64,000 nucleotides of DNA, from assembly GCF_022846435.1 (NCBI RefSeq), contig NZ_AP025627.1:406001-470000 (forward strand). The letters run 5' to 3'. This stretch comes from Parageobacillus sp. KH3-4. GTDB lineage: Bacteria > Bacillota > Bacilli > Bacillales > Anoxybacillaceae. This document shows positions 37,754 to 52,584 of the stretch, in pieces. The first letter of the stretch is position 1. Each line of letters begins with the position of its first letter. The translations under genes and the position numbers were made by a program. The notes under the pieces were generated by a model, which did not search any database, had not been told where the DNA came from, and saw nothing but the letters and a program-made list of their open reading frames with translations.

Positions 37754-38647
37754 ATGAGCAAAGGTTCGGCCAACAATATTCAAGTGGTGATTATCACGGG
37801 GATGTCCGGCGCCGGGAAAACCGTCGCGATTCAGAGCTTTGAAGACTTGGGCTTTTTTTGTGTCGATAATTTGCCACCGACGTTGCTTCCAAAATTTTTG
37901 GAGCTGATGAAAGAGTCGGGGAATAAAATGAATAAAGTGGCGTTAGTGATGGATTTGCGAAGCCGCGACTTTTTCGACAGCTTGTTTACCGCGCTTGACG
38001 ACTTGGCGGAGCAGTCATGGGTAACGCCGCAAATTTTATTTTTAGACGCCAACGATTCGACGCTGGTGGCGCGATATAAAGAAACAAGACGCACGCATCC
38101 GCTTGCGCCAAACGGATTGCCGCTTGAGGGAATCCGTTTAGAGCGCAAACTGCTCGAGGAATTAAAAGGAAGGGCGCAAATTATTTATGATACGTCGGAT
38201 TTAAAGCCGCGCGAGTTGCGGGAAAAAATTTTGCAGCAGTTTTCTTCCCATGCGCAACAAACGTTTACGGTCAACGTGATGTCGTTTGGCTTTAAATACG
38301 GCGTTCCGATTGACGCCGATTTAGTATTTGATGTTCGCTTTTTGCCAAACCCTCACTATATTGACCATATGCGTCCGAAAACAGGATTGGATGAGGAAGT
38401 TTCTTCTTATGTGCTAAAGTGGGGGGAAACGCAAAAATTCCTTGAAAAACTGATCGATTTATTGACATTTATGCTCCCTCATTATAAGCGGGAAGGAAAA
38501 AGCCAGCTCGTGATCGCCATTGGCTGCACAGGAGGGCAGCACCGATCAGTGGCGATTGCCGAATATATTGCCCGCCATTTTGCAAATGATTATAAAACCC
38601 ATGTGTCCCACCGTGACATGGAGAGGAGAAAGGAAAAGTATAAATGA
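37754..38647 (+). CDS. rapZ: RapZ/YvcJ nucleotide-binding protein
   Basis: 297 residues. Walker [11 protein letters not shown] (about 16-25) and the C-terminal RapZ domain with [14 protein letters not shown] (about 256-269) are present. In B. subtilis YvcJ binds and hydrolyses nucleotides and affects competence. In enterobacteria RapZ controls GlmZ/GlmS, which is not established for Bacilli. GGAGAGGAGGGG ribosome-binding region. ATGA overlap with mgfK. Confidence 0.95.
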   Translation: MSKGSANNIQVVIITGMSGAGKTVAIQSFEDLGFFCVDNLPPTLLPKFLELMKESGNKMNKVALVMDLRSRDFFDSLFTALDDLAEQSWVTPQILFLDANDSTLVARYKETRRTHPLAPNGLPLEGIRLERKLLEELKGRAQIIYDTSDLKPRELREKILQQFSSHAQQTFTVNVMSFGFKYGVPIDADLVFDVRFLPNPHYIDHMRPKTGLDEEVSSYVLKWGETQKFLEKLIDLLTFMLPHYKREGKSQLVIAIGCTGGQHRSVAIAEYIARHFANDYKTHVSHRDMERRKEKYK

Positions 38648-39621
38648 ATGCGAAAAGTCAACCGAAGATTGTCATCATCGGCGGCGGAACAGGGCTCCCT
38701 GTCTTGTTGCGCGGCTTGAAGCAGTATGCCGTTGATATTACGGCGATTGTCACTGTCGCCGATGATGGCGGCAGCTCAGGAAGATTACGCGATGAATTGC
38801 AAATTCCGCCGCCAGGAGATGTGCGCAACGTATTGGCGGCGCTGTCAGATGTCGAACCGCTTGTTGTCGAATTGTTTCAGCATCGGTTTCAAAACGGCAA
38901 CGGATTGTCAGGGCATTCGCTAGGGAATTTAATTTTGGCGGCGTTGACCTCGATTACCGGCGATTTTGTGAAAGCGATCCGCGAGATGAGCAAAGTGTTG
39001 AACGTGCACGGACAAGTGTTGCCGGCGGCGAATAAAAGTGTCGTTCTTCACGCGGAGATGGAAGACGGCGCAATTGTTTCCGGGGAGTCAAAAATCCCTT
39101 ATTCCGGAAAAAAAATTAAAAAAGTATTTTTGACGCCAGAAAATGTTGAGCCGCTTCCCGAAACGATTGACGCGATTCGCTCTGCGGATTTGATTGTCAT
39201 CGGTCCGGGAAGTTTATATACAAGCATTTTGCCAAACTTGCTTGTGCCGAAAATCGGTCAGGAGGTTTGTCAAGCGAAGGCGAAAAAGGTATATATATGC
39301 AACGTGATGACCCAAGCGGGCGAGACGCTGCACTATACGGTAAGCGATCATGTCAAAGCGCTCCATGACCATATGGGATGCTTATTTCTTGATGTTGTCG
39401 TTGTCAATAGCGGACATATTCCGGAAGAGATCCAACGGCGTTATGCTGAAGAGTTGGCCGAACCGGTGAAGGATGATGGCGACCGGCTCACAGAGCTGGG
39501 AATTGAAGTGATTCGCGATAATATCGTCAGCTATGAAGACCACGTCATCCGTCATGACACAAAAAAAGTGGCGTCGCTGCTCATTTCGCTTATTACAGCA
39601 CCTCCTTCTTCCAATGGCTGA
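38644..39621 (+). CDS. mgfK: YvcK/MgfK, UDP-sugar-binding gluconeogenesis factor
   Basis: 325 residues, 2-phospho-L-lactate-transferase-like fold. It has [13 protein letters not shown] (about 15-27), [24 protein letters not shown] and [16 protein letters not shown]. In B. subtilis it is needed for growth on gluconeogenic carbon and for cell-wall morphogenesis. Coupled to rapZ by ATGA. Confidence 0.94.
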   Translation: MNAKSQPKIVIIGGGTGLPVLLRGLKQYAVDITAIVTVADDGGSSGRLRDELQIPPPGDVRNVLAALSDVEPLVVELFQHRFQNGNGLSGHSLGNLILAALTSITGDFVKAIREMSKVLNVHGQVLPAANKSVVLHAEMEDGAIVSGESKIPYSGKKIKKVFLTPENVEPLPETIDAIRSADLIVIGPGSLYTSILPNLLVPKIGQEVCQAKAKKVYICNVMTQAGETLHYTVSDHVKALHDHMGCLFLDVVVVNSGHIPEEIQRRYAEELAEPVKDDGDRLTELGIEVIRDNIVSYEDHVIRHDTKKVASLLISLITAPPSSNG

Positions 39622-39644
39622 ATGAACTACGGAGGTGACTAACC

Positions 39645-40607
39645 ATGTCATTTGCATCAGAAACGAAAAAAGAACTAACGAATTTAGAAGTGAAACCTTG
39701 CTGCTTAAAAGCGGAGTTGTCCGCGCTTCTCCGCATGAATGGTTTGCTGTCTTTTTCCAACCAAAAGATTATCGTCGATGTGCAAACGGAAAACGCTGCC
39801 ATCGCGCGGAGAATTTACACTCTTTTAAAGAAAGGGTATGAAGTCACGGTCGAACTATTAGTTCGAAAAAAGATGCGCCTGAAAAAAAACAATGTGTACA
39901 TCGTGCGAATCGTCGACGGCGCTCGCGAATTGTTAAAGGATTTAAAAATATTGGAGGAGGATTTTTCACTGATTCGAGTCATTTCGCCAGAATTAGTGAA
40001 AAAAAAGTGCTGTAAGCGTTCTTATTTGCGCGGCGCGTTTCTCGCCGGAGGATCGGTAAACAATCCGGAAACATCATCCTACCATTTAGAAATTTTTTCT
40101 CTTTATGAAGAACATAACGATTCATTATGTGAATTAATGAACAGCCACTTTTTTCTTAATGCTAAAACGCTGGAACGAAAAAAAGGGTTTATTACGTATT
40201 TAAAAGAGGCAGAAAAAATTTCCGAGTTTTTAAATATTATCGGCGCCCACCAAGCGTTATTGCGCTTTGAAGATATTCGCATTGTGCGCGATATGAGAAA
40301 TTCGGTAAACCGCCTTGTCAATTGCGAAACGGCGAACTTAAATAAAACGATTGGTGCTGCGCTTCGCCAAGTGGAAAACATTCGCTATATTGATGAAACG
40401 ATCGGATTGAGTTCCCTTCCTGATAAATTACGGGAAATTGCCGAATTGCGAATGATGTATCAGGATGTAACGTTAAAAGAATTAGGGGAATTAGTGTCCG
40501 GCGGAAAGATTAGCAAATCAGGAATCAACCACCGTCTGCGGAAAATTGATGAAATTGCGGAACGGCTGCGGGCTGGCAAGCCTGTCGATTTTCATAAATC
40601 GTTATAA
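39645..40607 (+). CDS. whiA: WhiA, sporulation/division DNA-binding protein
   Basis: 320 residues. N-terminal LAGLIDADG-like domain (about 1-210, [30 protein letters not shown]) lacking endonuclease use. The C-terminal helix-turn-helix is at about 270-315 ([25 protein letters not shown]). In B. subtilis it affects division and chromosome segregation. GGAGGTGA ribosome-binding site. Confidence 0.95.
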   Translation: MSFASETKKELTNLEVKPCCLKAELSALLRMNGLLSFSNQKIIVDVQTENAAIARRIYTLLKKGYEVTVELLVRKKMRLKKNNVYIVRIVDGARELLKDLKILEEDFSLIRVISPELVKKKCCKRSYLRGAFLAGGSVNNPETSSYHLEIFSLYEEHNDSLCELMNSHFFLNAKTLERKKGFITYLKEAEKISEFLNIIGAHQALLRFEDIRIVRDMRNSVNRLVNCETANLNKTIGAALRQVENIRYIDETIGLSSLPDKLREIAELRMMYQDVTLKELGELVSGGKISKSGINHRLRKIDEIAERLRAGKPVDFHKSL

Positions 40608-40623
40608 AAAGGGGAGATGGAGC

Positions 40624-40881
40624 ATGGTTGAGAGACGAGTAGAAGTGCGGTTGAAAACGGGATTGCAAGCGCGCCCGGCGGCGTTGTTTGTTCAGGAGGC
40701 GAATCGCTTTTCTTCCGACATCTATTTGGAAAAAGACGGGAAGAAAGTGAACGCCAAAAGCATTATGGGGCTAATGAGCCTTGCGATCAGCACCGGTTCT
40801 GTCATTACATTGATCGCGGATGGCCCGGATGAAAACGAAGCGATTGAAAAATTAGCAAATTATGTGGAAAATGAGAAATAA
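40624..40881 (+). CDS. crh: Crh, catabolite-repression HPr paralogue
   Basis: 85 residues. HPr fold with Gln15 in place of the phosphotransfer His15 (LKTGLQARPAAL), so it cannot carry phosphate from EI. It retains regulatory Ser46 (NAKSIMGLM), the target of HprK. Crh-Ser-P is a co-repressor of CcpA. The start is ATG 40624 behind GGGGAGATGG, 16 bp after whiA. Last gene of the operon. Confidence 0.97.
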   Translation: MVERRVEVRLKTGLQARPAALFVQEANRFSSDIYLEKDGKKVNAKSIMGLMSLAISTGSVITLIADGPDENEAIEKLANYVENEK

Positions 40882-40886
40882 ACAAA

Positions 40887-40920
40887 ATAGGCTGCTTCTG
40901 CGTAAATCGAAGCAGCCTAT
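40887..40920. terminator. Convergent terminator between crh and clpP
   Basis: Perfect 12-bp stem ATAGGCTGCTTC/GAAGCAGCCTAT, T-rich downstream and A-rich upstream, suited to both strands. Confidence 0.85.
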
Positions 40921-40934
40921 CATTTTAATTCATT

Positions 40935-41525
40935 TTATTTTTCATCTACGCGCGTTAACACGCGGTCGATAATTCCATATTCCTGCGCTTTTTGTGCCGT
41001 CATGAAGTTATCGCGGTCCGTATCGCGTTCAATCACGTCGATTGGCTGGCCGGTATTTTCAGAAAGAATGCGATTTAACTTATCGCGCAAGAAAAGGATT
41101 CGTTTTGCGGCAATTTCGATTTCTGTCGCCTGACCTTGCGCGCCGCCAAGCGGTTGATGAATCATAATTTCGCTATTTGGCAAGGCAAACCGTTTTCCTT
41201 TTGCCCCGGCAGCAAGCAAAAATGCTCCCATCGAAGCAGCCATGCCGATGCAGATCGTTGAAACGTCCGGCTTAATAAATTGCATTGTGTCATAAATCGC
41301 CAAGCCGGCAGTAATCGAACCGCCTGGGCTGTTAATATAAAGCGAAATGTCTTTCTCCGGATCTTCCGCCGCTAAAAATAGTAATTGCGAAACGATCGAG
41401 TTTGCCACTTGATCGTCAATTGGACTGCCGAGAATGATAATGCGGTCTTTCAATAAACGAGAATAAATGTCATATGCACGTTCCCCGCGGCTTGTTTGCT
41501 CAATAACTGTAGGGATTAAATTCAT
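40935..41525 (-). CDS. clpP: ATP-dependent Clp protease proteolytic subunit
   Basis: 196-residue serine protease forming the tetradecameric chamber used by ClpC, ClpX and ClpE. Catalytic Ser in [11 protein letters not shown] (about 97) and His in IMIHQPLGG (about 122) are present, with catalytic Asp in [21 protein letters not shown] precedes the ATG. Transcribed away from the CtsR site at 41583. It degrades tmRNA-tagged proteins among others. Confidence 0.98.
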   Translation of the reverse strand: MNLIPTVIEQTSRGERAYDIYSRLLKDRIIILGSPIDDQVANSIVSQLLFLAAEDPEKDISLYINSPGGSITAGLAIYDTMQFIKPDVSTICIGMAASMGAFLLAAGAKGKRFALPNSEIMIHQPLGGAQGQATEIEIAAKRILFLRDKLNRILSENTGQPIDVIERDTDRDNFMTAQKAQEYGIIDRVLTRVDEK

Positions 41526-41569
41526 GAGGCTTCCTCCTTTACCAATCGCTTAAAATCGTATGTATCTCT

Positions 41570-41599
41570 ATCATACATAAATGGTCAATGAAGGTCAAA
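41570..41599 (-). promoter_or_regulatory. SigA promoter and CtsR operator of clpP
   Basis: Reading the minus strand, TTGACC (complement of 41593-41598), 17 bp, TATGAT (41570-41575). Plus-strand GGTCAAT-GAA-GGTCAAA at 41583-41599 is the CtsR heptad direct repeat with one mismatch and covers the -35 and spacer, so CtsR would block polymerase until heat shock. A further half-site GGTCAGG lies on the other strand near 41609-41615. Confidence 0.85.
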
Positions 41600-41708
41600 C
41601 AAAAAATACCTGACCTTACTCTATATTTTAATTATTATTCGCTATCGGCATTAGACATCCCTTTTTTCATCATAACCTCTTTTCCATTTTTTAAACGTAT
41701 TTTCCCTC

Positions 41709-41737
41709 TTGCAATATAAAGCTGTTTTCAATATAAT
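41709..41737 (+). promoter_or_regulatory. Promoter of tRNA-Arg
   Basis: TTGCAA, 17 bp, TATAAT, with the tRNA 22 bp beyond the -10. Confidence 0.75.
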
Positions 41738-41759
41738 TGAATATGCAACTGATCATAGT

Positions 41760-41831
41760 GCCCTCGTAGTGTAGTGGATAGCACGAGAGATTCCGGTTCT
41801 CTTAGCGTGGGTTCGAATCCTGCCGAGGGCG
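41760..41831 (+). tRNA. tRNA-Arg(CCG)
   Basis: Acceptor GCCCTCG pairs with CGAGGGC (41824-41830), discriminator G, no encoded CCA. Anticodon arm AGAGA-TTCCGGT-TCTCT gives anticodon CCG. T loop TTCGAAT with two G-T pairs in the T stem. Single-gene transcript between clpP and rpoN. Confidence 0.95.
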
Positions 41832-41848
41832 TTCCAACTGTCCGACAG

Positions 41849-41954
41849 GTTCGGATTGAATTTATCCGAACCGTTGATGCGACTGCGTTTGCAGTCGTTT
41901 TTCATTTTTTGGGAATCCGAAAGAATCCGATAGAATTTGAAAAAATTTTGCACG
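41849..41954 (+). repeat. Downstream repeat, tRNA-Arg copy (paired with 55905-55991)
   Basis: Shares an ordered set of blocks with the sequence after ssrA: TTCGGATTGAA, TTGAT(G/A)CG, CTGCGTTTG(C/T)AGTCG, TTTTTCATTTT, GAAA and ATTTGCACG. It contains the hairpin CGACTGC/GCAGTCG + TTTTT (41880-41903), which probably terminates the tRNA. Homology well beyond the hairpin suggests a shared origin, for example remains of elements once integrated at both RNA genes. Confidence 0.65.
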
Positions 41955-41956
41955 GC

Positions 41957-42043
41957 TTATTTGTCGTTGTAGAGCTCATCCATCGCAAGCTCCACTTGCC
42001 GAGCTTCTTTTTGTTCTATTTCGTCTAGGGCGTAAAAGCGGAA
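41957..42043 (-). pseudogene. Possible 3' remnant of an integrase-like gene
   Basis: The minus strand reads about 28 codons (FRFYALDEIEQKEARQVELA...) to TAA at 41959-41957, with a charged helical composition like the tail of a tyrosine recombinase pointing at a tRNA 3' end. There is no start or catalytic motif, and the family is not identified. Confidence 0.25.
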
Positions 42044-42072
42044 ACCTGCTGCGGAACGCGGCAGGTTTTTTG
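42043..42072 (+). terminator. Terminator between tRNA-Arg and rpoN
   Basis: AACCTGC/GCAGGTT stem with TTTTTT. Confidence 0.8.
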
Positions 42073-42232
42073 CATAATTGCATATATATAACTAAACGTT
42101 TCTGCTTTTCGTTGACCACGCTATGCTAGACAATAGCGCATTTCCGGGCTGATTGTGTTACCTGTTTTATATATTTTTCTATATACCGTCAAGGCAGCAG
42201 TAGTGTACAATAAAAGAAAGGGGGGCTTGACG

Positions 42233-43546
42233 ATGAGGGCGGAATTATGGCAAGAACAGCGGCTGAAGCTATCGCTGACAAAAGAATTGACGCAAGCAAT
42301 CGAATTATTGCAATATTCTGCCGTGGAGCTGCAGTCGTTTTTATATGAACAGTCGCTGGATAACCCGTTTCTTGAAATTCGCGACTACCGGTTGAAGCGC
42401 AGCTATCGCGACTCGTCAGATAAGGAAAAACAGCGATGGATTGAAAATATAAGCGCTCATTCGGAAACGCTTTCATTGTATTTAACCGCACAGCTTCCAG
42501 CCCTGTCTCTTTCGGAACGCGAAGAACGCGTCGTGCATTATATGATCGCTTCCCTTGATGAAGATGGATATTTGCGGACAGAGATCGAAGAGATCGCGGA
42601 ACAGCTTGCTATTTCCAAACAGGAAGCGGAAAAAGCGCTGCAGATTGTTCAGTCGTTAGAGCCGGCTGGCGTTGGCGCCCGCAGTTTGCAAGAATGTTTA
42701 TATTTGCAGCTAAGGCGTTTGCCGCATCGCGATGAGTTAGCGGAACAAATCGTACAACATCATTTTTCGCTATTTGTCGAAAAAGCTTGGAAAACGTTAG
42801 CAAAACAGCTTGACGTGGACATTGCTTCATTGCAGCGCGTATGGGATTTAATCCGCTCGCTTGAGCCGCGCCCCGGCATCCATTATACAAAAGAGATGCC
42901 CCATTTCATCGTTCCTGATATCATTATCGAACGTAGCGATGAAGGGGATTGGTGCGTTTTTTGCAATGATGATGTGCATCCGGAGCTTGTCTGGAATCGG
43001 GCATACGAACAAAAAGTTTCCGGTTACCATGACGGGCAAGTTCAATCGTTTATAAAAGATAAATATCGGCAATTTTTATGGTTAGCCAAAAGCTTAGAAC
43101 AGCGTAAACAAACGTTGCTCAACATTATGCATGTCATCGTTAATAAGCAAAAACAATGTTTGGAAGCGGGTTTTGCCTCCTTAAAGCCCCTTACGATGCG
43201 GGAAGTGGCGGAAGAGTTGGGCATTCACGAATCTACTGTCAGCCGTGCCGTGAAAAACAAATACGTGCAAACGCCGTTTGGCACCGTGGAACTTCGCCGC
43301 TTTTTTTCCAACGCTGTTTCTTCCGTTTACGCGGACGAAGATGCAGCTTCTTCGGTAAAAGTGAAAATGTTTATTAAGCAATTAATAGAACAGGAAAATA
43401 AGCAGCGGCCGCTTTCCGACCAAAAGCTCGCCGACTTATTGCATGAGCGATACGGCGTAGTCGTCTCGCGCAGAACAGTTGCAAAATATCGTGAGCAACT
43501 GCGTATTCCGTCATCAGCAAAACGAAAACAGTATGTAGGGAAGTGA
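42233..43546 (+). CDS. rpoN: RNA polymerase sigma-54 factor
   Basis: 437 residues. Gln/Leu-rich region I at 1-50 binds activators, the helix-turn-helix is TMREVAEELGIHESTVSRAVKNK (about 320-342), and the RpoN box is SRRTVAKYREQL (consensus ARRTVAKYRE) near 420. The start is ATG 42233 (MRAELW) after AAGGGGGG; an open upstream extension has no RBS. B. subtilis SigL controls levanase, arginine and acetoin use; no -24/-12 regulon member is obvious here. Confidence 0.95.
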   Translation: MRAELWQEQRLKLSLTKELTQAIELLQYSAVELQSFLYEQSLDNPFLEIRDYRLKRSYRDSSDKEKQRWIENISAHSETLSLYLTAQLPALSLSEREERVVHYMIASLDEDGYLRTEIEEIAEQLAISKQEAEKALQIVQSLEPAGVGARSLQECLYLQLRRLPHRDELAEQIVQHHFSLFVEKAWKTLAKQLDVDIASLQRVWDLIRSLEPRPGIHYTKEMPHFIVPDIIIERSDEGDWCVFCNDDVHPELVWNRAYEQKVSGYHDGQVQSFIKDKYRQFLWLAKSLEQRKQTLLNIMHVIVNKQKQCLEAGFASLKPLTMREVAEELGIHESTVSRAVKNKYVQTPFGTVELRRFFSNAVSSVYADEDAASSVKVKMFIKQLIEQENKQRPLSDQKLADLLHERYGVVVSRRTVAKYREQLRIPSSAKRKQYVGK

Positions 43547-43552
43547 CAGCAA

Positions 43553-43798
43553 GTGATCATTAACTTATATTCGAAAACAAATTGTCCGCTATGTGATAAA
43601 GCAAAACAAGTGCTGCAAGAACTACAAAAGGAATTCACTTTTCAAATCAGGGAAATTGACATTTATCAAGATGATGCGTTGCTGGAAAAATATCAGTTGA
43701 TGATTCCCGTTGTCGAAATCGATGGCGAAGAAGTCGATTTCGGCATAATTCAAAAAGATGTCATAAGAAAGCGTTTGCTTGAGGTGCGAAATAGTTGA
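43553..43798 (+). CDS. Glutaredoxin-like thioredoxin-fold protein
   Basis: 81 residues. Redox motif CPLC at 11-14 and the cis-Pro segment IPVVEIDGEE are present, as in the DUF836/glutaredoxin-like family. GTG start 43553 is 6 bp after rpoN with only a weak ribosome-binding site. Its stop lies inside the cggR promoter region. Function unknown. Confidence 0.8.
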   Translation: MIINLYSKTNCPLCDKAKQVLQELQKEFTFQIREIDIYQDDALLEKYQLMIPVVEIDGEEVDFGIIQKDVIRKRLLEVRNS

Positions 43799-43823
43799 AC
43801 ATTGTCAATCCTCCTGTTACAAT
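43795..43823 (+). promoter_or_regulatory. SigA promoter of cggR-gapA
   Basis: TTGAAC, 17 bp, TACAAT. The -35 overlaps the stop codon of the upstream gene. Confidence 0.8.
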
Positions 43824-43850
43824 AAAATCGACGCAGGAGGGAGTTTTTTT
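43809..43850 (+). terminator. Terminator overlapping the cggR promoter
   Basis: TCCTCCTG/CAGGAGGGA stem with GAGTTTTTTT. The 5' arm is the promoter spacer and the -10 is in the loop, so it stops the rpoN transcript but is incomplete in transcripts starting at this promoter. Confidence 0.7.
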
Positions 43851-43858
43851 CGTACAAT

Positions 43859-43894
43859 CGGGACATAATAAGTCATACCGGGACGTTTTGTGTC
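43859..43894 (+). promoter_or_regulatory. CggR operator
   Basis: CGGGAC-N6-AGTC-N4-CGGGAC-N6-TGTC matches the direct-repeat CggR operator of B. subtilis (consensus with TGTC in both halves) with one difference. It lies downstream of the promoter as a roadblock, released by fructose-1,6-bisphosphate. Confidence 0.92.
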
Positions 43895-43923
43895 CATGCA
43901 TTTTCATAAGGAGAAGGGAATCA

Positions 43924-45995
<2,072 letters not shown>

Positions 45996-46006
45996 TTCAT
46001 GGTCAT

Positions 46007-46035
46007 TGTGTTTATCGCTCAATCAAGTCTATAAT
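46007..46035 (+). promoter_or_regulatory. Probable internal promoter before pgk
   Basis: TTGTGT, 17 bp, TATAAT in the 125-bp gapA-pgk gap. A G/C-rich hairpin (about 46045-46080) follows. Internal promoters before pgk are known in B. subtilis. Confidence 0.55.
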
Positions 46036-46120
46036 AAGGAATGGAGAGGGGGAGCGGGGAGTGATCCCCACTCCTCTTCGTTTGTGAAATGACACACGTT
46101 CAAAAAGGAGGCATAGCGCC

Positions 46121-47305
46121 ATGAATAAAAAAACAGTTCGAGACGTGGATGTGAAAGGAAAGCGAGTGTTTTGCCGCGTCGACTTTAACGTGCCAATGGA
46201 AAACGGAGCGATTACGGATGACACGCGTATCCGCGCGGCACTCCCAACGATTCGTTATTTAATCGAACAAGGCGCAAAAGTGATTTTGGCGAGCCATCTC
46301 GGCCGTCCGAAAGGAAAAGTCGTGGAAGAATTGCGTTTAAATGCGGTTGCTGAGCGTTTAAGCGAGCTGCTTGGAAAACATGTGACAAAAACAGATGAAG
46401 CATACGGTGATGCAGTAAAAGAAGCAATTTCAAAAATGAATGAAGGCGATGTATTGCTTCTCGAAAACGTCCGTTTTTATCCGGGGGAAGAGAAAAACGA
46501 CCCAGAGTTGGCGAAAGCATTTGCTGAATTAGCGGATATTTATGTGAACGACGCGTTTGGCGCCGCTCACCGTGCCCATGCTTCCACTGAAGGAATCGCG
46601 CACTACTTGCCAGCCGTTGCCGGATTTTTAATGGAAAAAGAAATTGAAGTGCTAGGAAAAGCGTTGTCCAATCCAGAACGTCCATTTACGGCGATCATTG
46701 GCGGCGCGAAAGTGAAAGACAAAATCGGTGTAATCGAAAACTTGCTTAACAAAGTGGACAATTTGATTATTGGCGGCGGTCTTGCGTATACGTTTGTAAA
46801 AGCGCTCGGCCATGGAGTCGGCAAATCGCTGCTGGAAGAAGATAAAATCGAACTGGCCAAATCATTTATGGAAAAAGCGAAAGAAAAAGGAGTTAACTTC
46901 TATATGCCAGTTGACGTCGTCGTAGCTGATCGGTTTGCGAACGACGCCAATACGAAAGTCGTTGCGATTGATGCGATTCCAAGCGATTGGGAAGCGCTGG
47001 ATATCGGTCCGAAAACGCGCGAACTTTACCGTGATGTAATTATGAAATCGAAGCTTGTTGTTTGGAACGGCCCAATGGGCGTTTTTGAAATGGATGCTTT
47101 TGCCGAAGGAACAAAAGCGGTTGCCCAAGCGTTAGCGGACGCTGCCGATACATATTCGGTCATCGGCGGTGGAGATTCTGCGGCAGCGGTAGAAAAATTC
47201 GGCTTAGCGGACAAAATGGATCACATCTCTACCGGAGGCGGTGCATCGCTGGAATTTATGGAAGGAAAACAACTTCCTGGAGTGGTGGCGTTAAACGATA
47301 AATAA
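46121..47305 (+). CDS. pgk: Phosphoglycerate kinase
   Basis: 394 residues. [11 protein letters not shown] (signature, about 20-30), [32 protein letters not shown] and the C-terminal GGGDSAAAV nucleotide loop are present. AAAGGAGG precedes the ATG. Full length. Confidence 0.98.
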   Translation: MNKKTVRDVDVKGKRVFCRVDFNVPMENGAITDDTRIRAALPTIRYLIEQGAKVILASHLGRPKGKVVEELRLNAVAERLSELLGKHVTKTDEAYGDAVKEAISKMNEGDVLLLENVRFYPGEEKNDPELAKAFAELADIYVNDAFGAAHRAHASTEGIAHYLPAVAGFLMEKEIEVLGKALSNPERPFTAIIGGAKVKDKIGVIENLLNKVDNLIIGGGLAYTFVKALGHGVGKSLLEEDKIELAKSFMEKAKEKGVNFYMPVDVVVADRFANDANTKVVAIDAIPSDWEALDIGPKTRELYRDVIMKSKLVVWNGPMGVFEMDAFAEGTKAVAQALADAADTYSVIGGGDSAAAVEKFGLADKMDHISTGGGASLEFMEGKQLPGVVALNDK

Positions 47306-47324
47306 CGCGCTAACTCCTTTCTGA

Positions 47325-50949
<3,625 letters not shown>

Positions 50950-50967
50950 TGGAAGAATCTAAACAAG

Positions 50968-51002
50968 GAACCTGACCGAATCATTCGGTTGGGTTCTTTT
51001 TA
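50968..51002 (+). terminator. Terminator of the glycolytic operon
   Basis: Two-part stem GAACC...CCGAA-TCA-TTCGG...GGTTC followed by CTTTTTA. Confidence 0.88.
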
Positions 51003-51440
51003 TTTCAGGTTCTATGCCCATTGTTGGGGTGCTTGATATGAAGTGCCCCTCTCTTTTATAGGAAAGTTAGGGCAATGAACATAACACCTTGTTTCTAAAC
51101 CACTCAAAGTTGCGCATGCCATATGACATTTATTTGAATGGTTAATCCTTTCTAAATAACCGTTTATGTAGGTGGGAATAAACGAGTGATGACTTCTTTC
51201 TCCCTTTAAAAAAAGTGGTAAAAACAATTATTTCGGCCATAGATGTATTTAGGGAAAGAGATCCTTTCTTAGTAGAGAAAAATTAAAAATTAAGTGTAAG
51301 GAACGATTCAGGGAACAACATCGATGTAAGCGACGAGAAACGTTTTTTCATGGATTAAAAGATACATGGACCATGGGAAAAGGCTCTTTGTCAGAAGTAT
51401 TGATCAAGGGAGCCCGGCATCGGACATATTCATGGTCACT
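51003..51440. other. 440-bp intergenic region with eroded coding sequence
   Basis: No intact gene. On the plus strand two adjacent frames read protein-like (VVKTIISAIDVFRERDPF up to a stop near 51284, and EVLIKGARHRTYSWSLL ending near 51446), as if one gene had been broken by frameshifts. On the minus strand 51012-51227 is open for 71 codons without a ribosome-binding site. It looks like a dead insertion sequence, family not recognised. Confidence 0.35.
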
Positions 51441-51441
51441 G

Positions 51442-51470
51442 TTGTAGTAATGGAGAATTTATGATATAGT
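51442..51470 (+). promoter_or_regulatory. SigA promoter of secG
   Basis: TTGTAG, 17 bp, TATAGT, 40 bp before the start. Confidence 0.65.
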
Positions 51471-51509
51471 AAGGTTATTGCAATGTGCGTTTTTTAAGGA
51501 GGAATAGGC

Positions 51510-51743
51510 ATGCATGCATTGCTTGTCACATTGTTAGTTATTGTTTCGATTGCGCTTATTGTGATCGTTTTGTTGCAATCGGGACGAAGCGCCGGCCTTT
51601 CTGGCGCCATTACCGGCGGTGCGGAGCAGCTGTTTGGAAAACAGAAAGCGCGCGGATTGGATGCAGTGTTGCAGCGCATTACAGTTGTGCTAGCGGTGTT
51701 GTTTTTTGTATTATCAATAGCGGTGACGTATATGCAACTTTAA
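51510..51743 (+). CDS. secG: Preprotein translocase subunit SecG
   Basis: 77 residues, two transmembrane helices (about 1-22 and 52-75) flanking the conserved [31 protein letters not shown] loop. Partner of SecYE. TAAGGAGGAA ribosome-binding site. It heads the secG-est-rnr-smpB-ssrA block, as in B. subtilis. Confidence 0.96.
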   Translation: MHALLVTLLVIVSIALIVIVLLQSGRSAGLSGAITGGAEQLFGKQKARGLDAVLQRITVVLAVLFFVLSIAVTYMQL

Positions 51744-51822
51744 TGTTGAAAACAATGGGGCGGTCCAACCATTTACTAGGGCTGCCTTTTCTGTTTGGAA
51801 AAGAGAAAGGGGTTATTGCACT

Positions 51823-52563
51823 ATGAAGATCGTTCCACCAAAACCATTTACGTTTGAAGCAGGAGAACGCGCAGTTTTATTGCTACATGGTTTTACCGGA
51901 AACTCGTCGGATGTCAGAATGCTGGGGCGTTTTCTTGAAGCAAAAGGATACACATGTCATGCGCCAATTTATAAAGGGCACGGGGTGCCGCCAGAAGAGC
52001 TTGTACACACTGGACCGGACGATTGGTGGCAAGATGTGATAAACGCCTATGAATTTTTAAAAAATAAAGGATACGAAAAAATCGCGGTTGCTGGACTATC
52101 GCTTGGAGGCGTATTTTCCCTGAAATTGGGTTACACTGTACCTGTAGTGGGAATTATTCCAATGTGCGCGCCGATGTATATTAAAAGCGAAGAAACAATG
52201 TATCAAGGTGTGCTAAAGTATGCGCGCGAATATAAAAAACGGGAAGGAAAAACAACGGAACAAATTGAAAAAGAAATGGAAGCATTTAAAAAGACGCCGA
52301 TGAAAACGTTAAAAGCGTTGCAAGAGCTGATTGCCGATGTACGCGACCACATCGATTTGATTTATGCGCCGACATTTGTTGTGCAAGCGCGTCACGATGA
52401 AATGATTAACCCCGATAGCGCCAATATTATTTATAACGGTATTGAATCGCCAGTGAAAAAAATCAAATGGTATGAAGAGTCAGGCCATGTCATTACGCTG
52501 GATAAAGAAAAAGAACAGCTGCATGAGGATATTTACGAGTTTTTAGAGTCGTTGGATTGGTAA
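51823..52563 (+). CDS. est: Carboxylesterase Est30 type
   Basis: 246-residue alpha/beta hydrolase acting on short-chain esters. Nucleophile Ser93 in GLSLGG, Asp192 in ARHDEM, His222 in ESGHVIT and oxyanion LLHGFTGN are visible. The sequence closely resembles Geobacillus stearothermophilus Est30 as I remember it. No signal peptide, so cytosolic. It ends 21 bp before rnr. Confidence 0.95.
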   Translation: MKIVPPKPFTFEAGERAVLLLHGFTGNSSDVRMLGRFLEAKGYTCHAPIYKGHGVPPEELVHTGPDDWWQDVINAYEFLKNKGYEKIAVAGLSLGGVFSLKLGYTVPVVGIIPMCAPMYIKSEETMYQGVLKYAREYKKREGKTTEQIEKEMEAFKKTPMKTLKALQELIADVRDHIDLIYAPTFVVQARHDEMINPDSANIIYNGIESPVKKIKWYEESGHVITLDKEKEQLHEDIYEFLESLDW

Positions 52564-52584
52564 CCGTTGAAAGGTGGGAAAAGG

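Noticed and set aside
40624-40881. A defective HPr gene lacking His15
   Set aside because: Gln15 with intact Ser46 and position after whiA identify Crh, where the change is normal.
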